This document shows positions 61,833 through 64,000 of a stretch of DNA of 64,000 bases, piece after piece. How positions within the stretch are numbered: the first letter of the stretch is position 1; each line of letters starts with the position of its first letter. The stretch covers positions 3,583,501 to 3,647,500 of the forward strand of contig NZ_CP089211.1 in the NCBI RefSeq assembly GCF_021183825.1. The letters run 5' to 3'. This DNA comes from Sinomicrobium kalidii (GTDB taxonomy: Bacteria > Bacteroidota > Bacteroidia > Flavobacteriales > Flavobacteriaceae). The translations under genes were made by a program, and so were the position numbers. The notes under the pieces are model-generated. The model searched no databases. It had not been told where the DNA came from and worked only from the letters and a program-made list of their open reading frames with translations.

Positions 61833-62261
61833 TTAAAACTTGCGTTCCTGGAAAGGCAGGCCTTTTCCGTCTTCGCAATAGGTTTTCAGGCTCAGGAGGA
61901 ACATTCCCCAGTTATAGTTACACCAGCGGTAGAATTCGGTCACTTCCTTCCAGTTGGCGTGGTTCAGGGTCACTGTGGTCACCCCGTCTTTTTCGGTGAG
62001 GTTGAAAATTACCGAGGTGCCTATCCATTCCGGATCGGATGCCACGCAATTCCACACGATCTTCCTGTTTTCGTCAAGATGATCTATTTTCATTTTGGTT
62101 GCGTAGCCGTCGTCAAAATCAAATTCGTTGATAAAACCTTCTTCGGGACGTACCTTCAGTTCTCTGGTCCACACTTCAGAAAGACCTTTTTCCGTAGTCA
62201 GCGCTTTATATACTTCAGAGGCGGGGACTTTTATATAGTTTATATGTTCGATGTTTGCCAT
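61833..62261 (-). CDS. SRPBCC (AHSA1-like) domain protein
   Basis: A 142-residue START/Bet v1-like protein. It shows IKVPASEVYKALTTEKGLSEVWTRELKVRPEEG at the N-terminus, GTSVIFNLTEKDGVTTVTLNHANW in the sheet, and a C-terminal helix with WGMFLLSLKTYCEDGKG. The family binds hydrophobic ligands or acts as an Hsp90-activator-like fold; the ligand is unknown. The tautomerase-like gene follows after 10 bases. A structured palindrome separates it from the upstream VOC gene. Confidence 0.9.
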   Translation of the reverse strand: MANIEHINYIKVPASEVYKALTTEKGLSEVWTRELKVRPEEGFINEFDFDDGYATKMKIDHLDENRKIVWNCVASDPEWIGTSVIFNLTEKDGVTTVTLNHANWKEVTEFYRWCNYNWGMFLLSLKTYCEDGKGLPFQERKF

Positions 62262-62336
62262 GGGGGAAGTTATTTTTAGTGGTTGTTTATTAGAGAATTT
62301 TTTCAGTAGATGACAAAAATTGAATTTCGATAATTT

Positions 62337-62407
62337 CTCGATTTGTTACCCCGGCCCTAAAGGGAGCAAATCGAGGAAAATCAGGCTCCCTTATAGGGTC
62401 GGGGTAA
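62337..62407. repeat. Overlapping inverted repeats (attenuator-like or intergenic repeat)
   Basis: Arm TTACCCCGGCCCTAAAGGGA plus GC (62346-62367) pairs with 62385-62407 through an imperfect 22-bp stem. A second stem, CTCGATTTG (62337-62345) with CAAATCGAG (62367-62375), crosses it, so the two are mutually exclusive or form a pseudoknot. The element lies between the VOC and SRPBCC genes on the minus strand. It may be an intergenic palindromic repeat or act as terminator of the VOC gene; no T-run is seen directly after the stem. Confidence 0.6.
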
Positions 62408-62442
62408 AACCGATTTTTCTTTAATCCCGGTCAAAACAATTT

Positions 62443-62850
62443 TTAGTATTCGGCAGGCGCATTGATCATCCACTGTTTGCCGAATTTGTCGGTAAGCTGA
62501 CCGAAATAGGCATTCCAGAACTGCTTTTCAAAAGGCATGTCGACCTTGCCGCCTTCTGCCAGTTGGCCGAAAATCCTTTCTGCCTGTTTCCCGTCGGGAA
62601 TTTCCACGGTGAGTGATATACTGTTGGTATTGTGGGCTACGGGCTGTCCGGGAAAGCTGTCGCAGGCCAGTATGGTGTTGTCGTTAAAGGTAAGCTCGGC
62701 ATGCATTATTTTGTTTTTGTGGCTTTCCGGCACATCCATGGGGGCCTCGGTAAAACGGCGAAAGCTGGTCTCCCCGCCGAAAACGGATTGGTACCATTGG
62801 AGGGCTTCCTCACAATTATCCTGAAATCGGAGGTAAGGCATGAGTTTCAT
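62443..62850 (-). CDS. VOC-superfamily (PhnB/glyoxalase-like) protein
   Basis: A 135-residue protein of the vicinal oxygen chelate fold, of the type often annotated PhnB or 3-demethylubiquinone methyltransferase-like. It has MPYLRFQDNCEEALQWYQSVFGG at the N-terminus, IMHAELTFNDNTILACDSFPG in the middle, and FGQLTDKFGKQWMINAPAEY at the end. Such proteins are small dimers of unknown substrate in most bacteria; no complete glyoxalase metal site can be confirmed by eye. It is divergent from the GlxA-type regulator gene at 63124 (273-base gap). Confidence 0.9.
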   Translation of the reverse strand: MKLMPYLRFQDNCEEALQWYQSVFGGETSFRRFTEAPMDVPESHKNKIMHAELTFNDNTILACDSFPGQPVAHNTNSISLTVEIPDGKQAERIFGQLAEGGKVDMPFEKQFWNAYFGQLTDKFGKQWMINAPAEY

Positions 62851-63123
62851 AATATTGTGTTTATTTGGTTTTGTTATTACAATATGCTAAAGTAAAGCGT
62901 AATTTTGGCATTCAAGGAGGTTATTCCGCCATTTTATAGGGGGATTCGGGACAAAATTGTATCTTTAGAGGCTCCTTTGGACGGTTTTTTCCGTAAATAA
63001 GTGGTTGTTATTTAATTGTTTAAGCTACAATTAAAGACCGGCCATTTTCGGGAAACGTCAAAAAAGGGGAAAGCACCCGCAGCTTTATTTTATACGATCT
63101 GTTTAAAAAACGCAATATACCCA

Positions 63124-64000
63124 ATGGAACTATCTATTTTACTGACATCCCACCACCGCCTGCTCAGTGTGGCGGCCATGCTGGATGTTTTTCAATCTGT
63201 TAACCGCTATTTTACCGAAGCGGGAAAAGCGCCTTTCTTTGACATTCAACTGCTTTACGGGGCAAGCGAAGACTATAAGGACCGGTATAACGGATTTAAC
63301 ACGAAACCCATAAACGGGGTCAGCCGTACGGACCTGGTCCTTATTCCGGCTTTTGCCTCGGAAGATATCAGAACTCTTATTGCCGGGAACAAGGATATTA
63401 TCTTTTGGCTGAACACACAATATAAGCAGGGGGTGGAAATAGCCAGCTTCTGTACCGGGGCCTTTTTATTGGGGGCATCCGGATTGCTTAACGGCCGGAA
63501 AGCCACTACGCACATCAATGCCACGACGGCCTTTGCCAACAGCTTTCCGAATGTGTTGTTACAGGCCAGGGAAATCCTTACCGAAGACGGCGGGGTGTAT
63601 ACCAGCGGTGGCGCCACCAACAGTTTTCACCTGATGCTGCACCTCATCAAAAAATACTGCGGGGTGGAAGCGGCCATTTACATTTCCAAAATGTTCGCTA
63701 TTGATATGGACCGCGAACAACAGGCCTGCTACGGGACGTTTACGCCCAACCGTAACCACGGCGATGAACTGGTAAAGGGCATTGAACAGTATATCCATGA
63801 AATGTACCCGGAAATACACACTATAGAGGAAATTGTAAACGAAGTACCCTCCAGCCGGCGAAACATGGTACGGCGGTTTAAAAAGGCCACGGGAGTTACG
63901 CCCATTGTCTACCTTCAGAAGATACGTATGGAAGCCGCCAAGAAAATGCTGGAACAGACCAATAAAAGCATTATGGAGGTGATGCTTGAAGTGGGGTACC
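63124..64000 (+). CDS. GlxA-family transcriptional regulator (DJ-1/PfpI domain + AraC HTH), truncated by window end
   Basis: An open frame from the ATG at 63124 to the window edge (292 codons, no stop). Residues 1-~185 form a DJ-1/PfpI-like domain (MELSILLTSHHRLLSVAAMLDVF, VEIASFCTGAFLLGASGLLNG with the nucleophile-elbow Cys, VYTSGGATNSFHLMLHLIKKY). The C-terminal part is an AraC helix-turn-helix (TIEEIVNEVPSSRRNMVRRFKKATGVTP) cut off in its second helix-turn-helix (IMEVMLEVGY). It belongs to the GlxA family of regulators. The effector is unknown. It is divergent from the VOC gene. Confidence 0.93.
   Translation, partial: MELSILLTSHHRLLSVAAMLDVFQSVNRYFTEAGKAPFFDIQLLYGASEDYKDRYNGFNTKPINGVSRTDLVLIPAFASEDIRTLIAGNKDIIFWLNTQYKQGVEIASFCTGAFLLGASGLLNGRKATTHINATTAFANSFPNVLLQAREILTEDGGVYTSGGATNSFHLMLHLIKKYCGVEAAIYISKMFAIDMDREQQACYGTFTPNRNHGDELVKGIEQYIHEMYPEIHTIEEIVNEVPSSRRNMVRRFKKATGVTPIVYLQKIRMEAAKKMLEQTNKSIMEVMLEVGY

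Noticed and set aside
62342..62352. TTTGTTACCCC as a further ECF promoter copy
   Set aside because: This copy is part of a large inverted repeat between the VOC and SRPBCC genes, so it is not evidence for sigma binding.
1..64000. rRNA, tRNA, transposase or integrase genes
   Set aside because: None could be recognised by eye; most intergenic gaps are short and show no cloverleaf-like or insertion-sequence end structure.

Overview
The window looks like a chromosomal segment of a member of the Bacteroidota, most likely class Flavobacteriia. It has several SusC/SusD pairs, FecI-type sigma and FecR genes, a TonB receptor with an STN domain, many lipoproteins with a lipobox, a type IX secretion sorting domain, and weak or absent Shine-Dalgarno sequences. 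The genus is not determined. I saw no rRNA or tRNA gene, transposase, integrase or CRISPR array.

Layout. (1) 1-8554, plus strand: the end of an alpha-mannan utilisation locus (partial SusC, SusD, SusE/F-like lipoprotein, GH76 endo-mannanase, GH125 and GH92 mannosidases). (2) 8688-29039, plus strand: a second glycan locus controlled by an ECF sigma / FecR / STN-SusC signalling set. It carries a GH127-type enzyme gene between sigma and anti-sigma, then SusD, a DUF3823 lipoprotein, a GH5-like hydrolase, a sulfatase, an aldose epimerase, a DUF4965 protein and a large GxGYxYP-PA14-crystallin-ricin protein. It ends in a strong terminator at 29093-29137. (3) 29143-34606: a redox/detoxification group (serine hydrolase, Old Yellow Enzyme, MFS exporter, MdaB-like quinone reductase) with a divergent LysR regulator. 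(4) 34689-46577, minus strand: a fructan locus (sugar porter, GH32, SusC, SusD, PfkB fructokinase). Upstream lie a candidate AraC operator, a 21-bp tandem array, and a membrane-spanning regulator joining a periplasmic sugar-binding domain to an AraC DNA-binding domain without a kinase. (5) 46723-58710: an envelope-associated cluster. It contains a TPR-CHAT caspase-like protein, a PKD/beta-barrel protein, two paralogous lipoproteins, a divergent ECF sigma with a translationally coupled TM-TPR partner, a two-DTG aspartic protease, a lycopene-cyclase-like membrane protein and an M23-like protein. (6) 58711-64000: a structured palindromic element, two paralogous 77-residue proteins around a beta-barrel gene and an AraC gene, a tautomerase-like protein, SRPBCC and VOC proteins, and the start of a GlxA-type regulator.

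How it works together. Regions 1, 2 and 4 follow the usual Bacteroidota logic: surface glycan capture by SusD, TonB-dependent import by SusC, periplasmic trimming by lipoprotein or secreted hydrolases, and substrate-responsive regulation. Region 4 is the most complete, running from polymer to phosphorylated fructose. Region 5 is the best candidate for an undescribed system: two protease-like proteins and possible surface lipoproteins around an ECF sigma switch. Its functional unity is an inference from gene order only.
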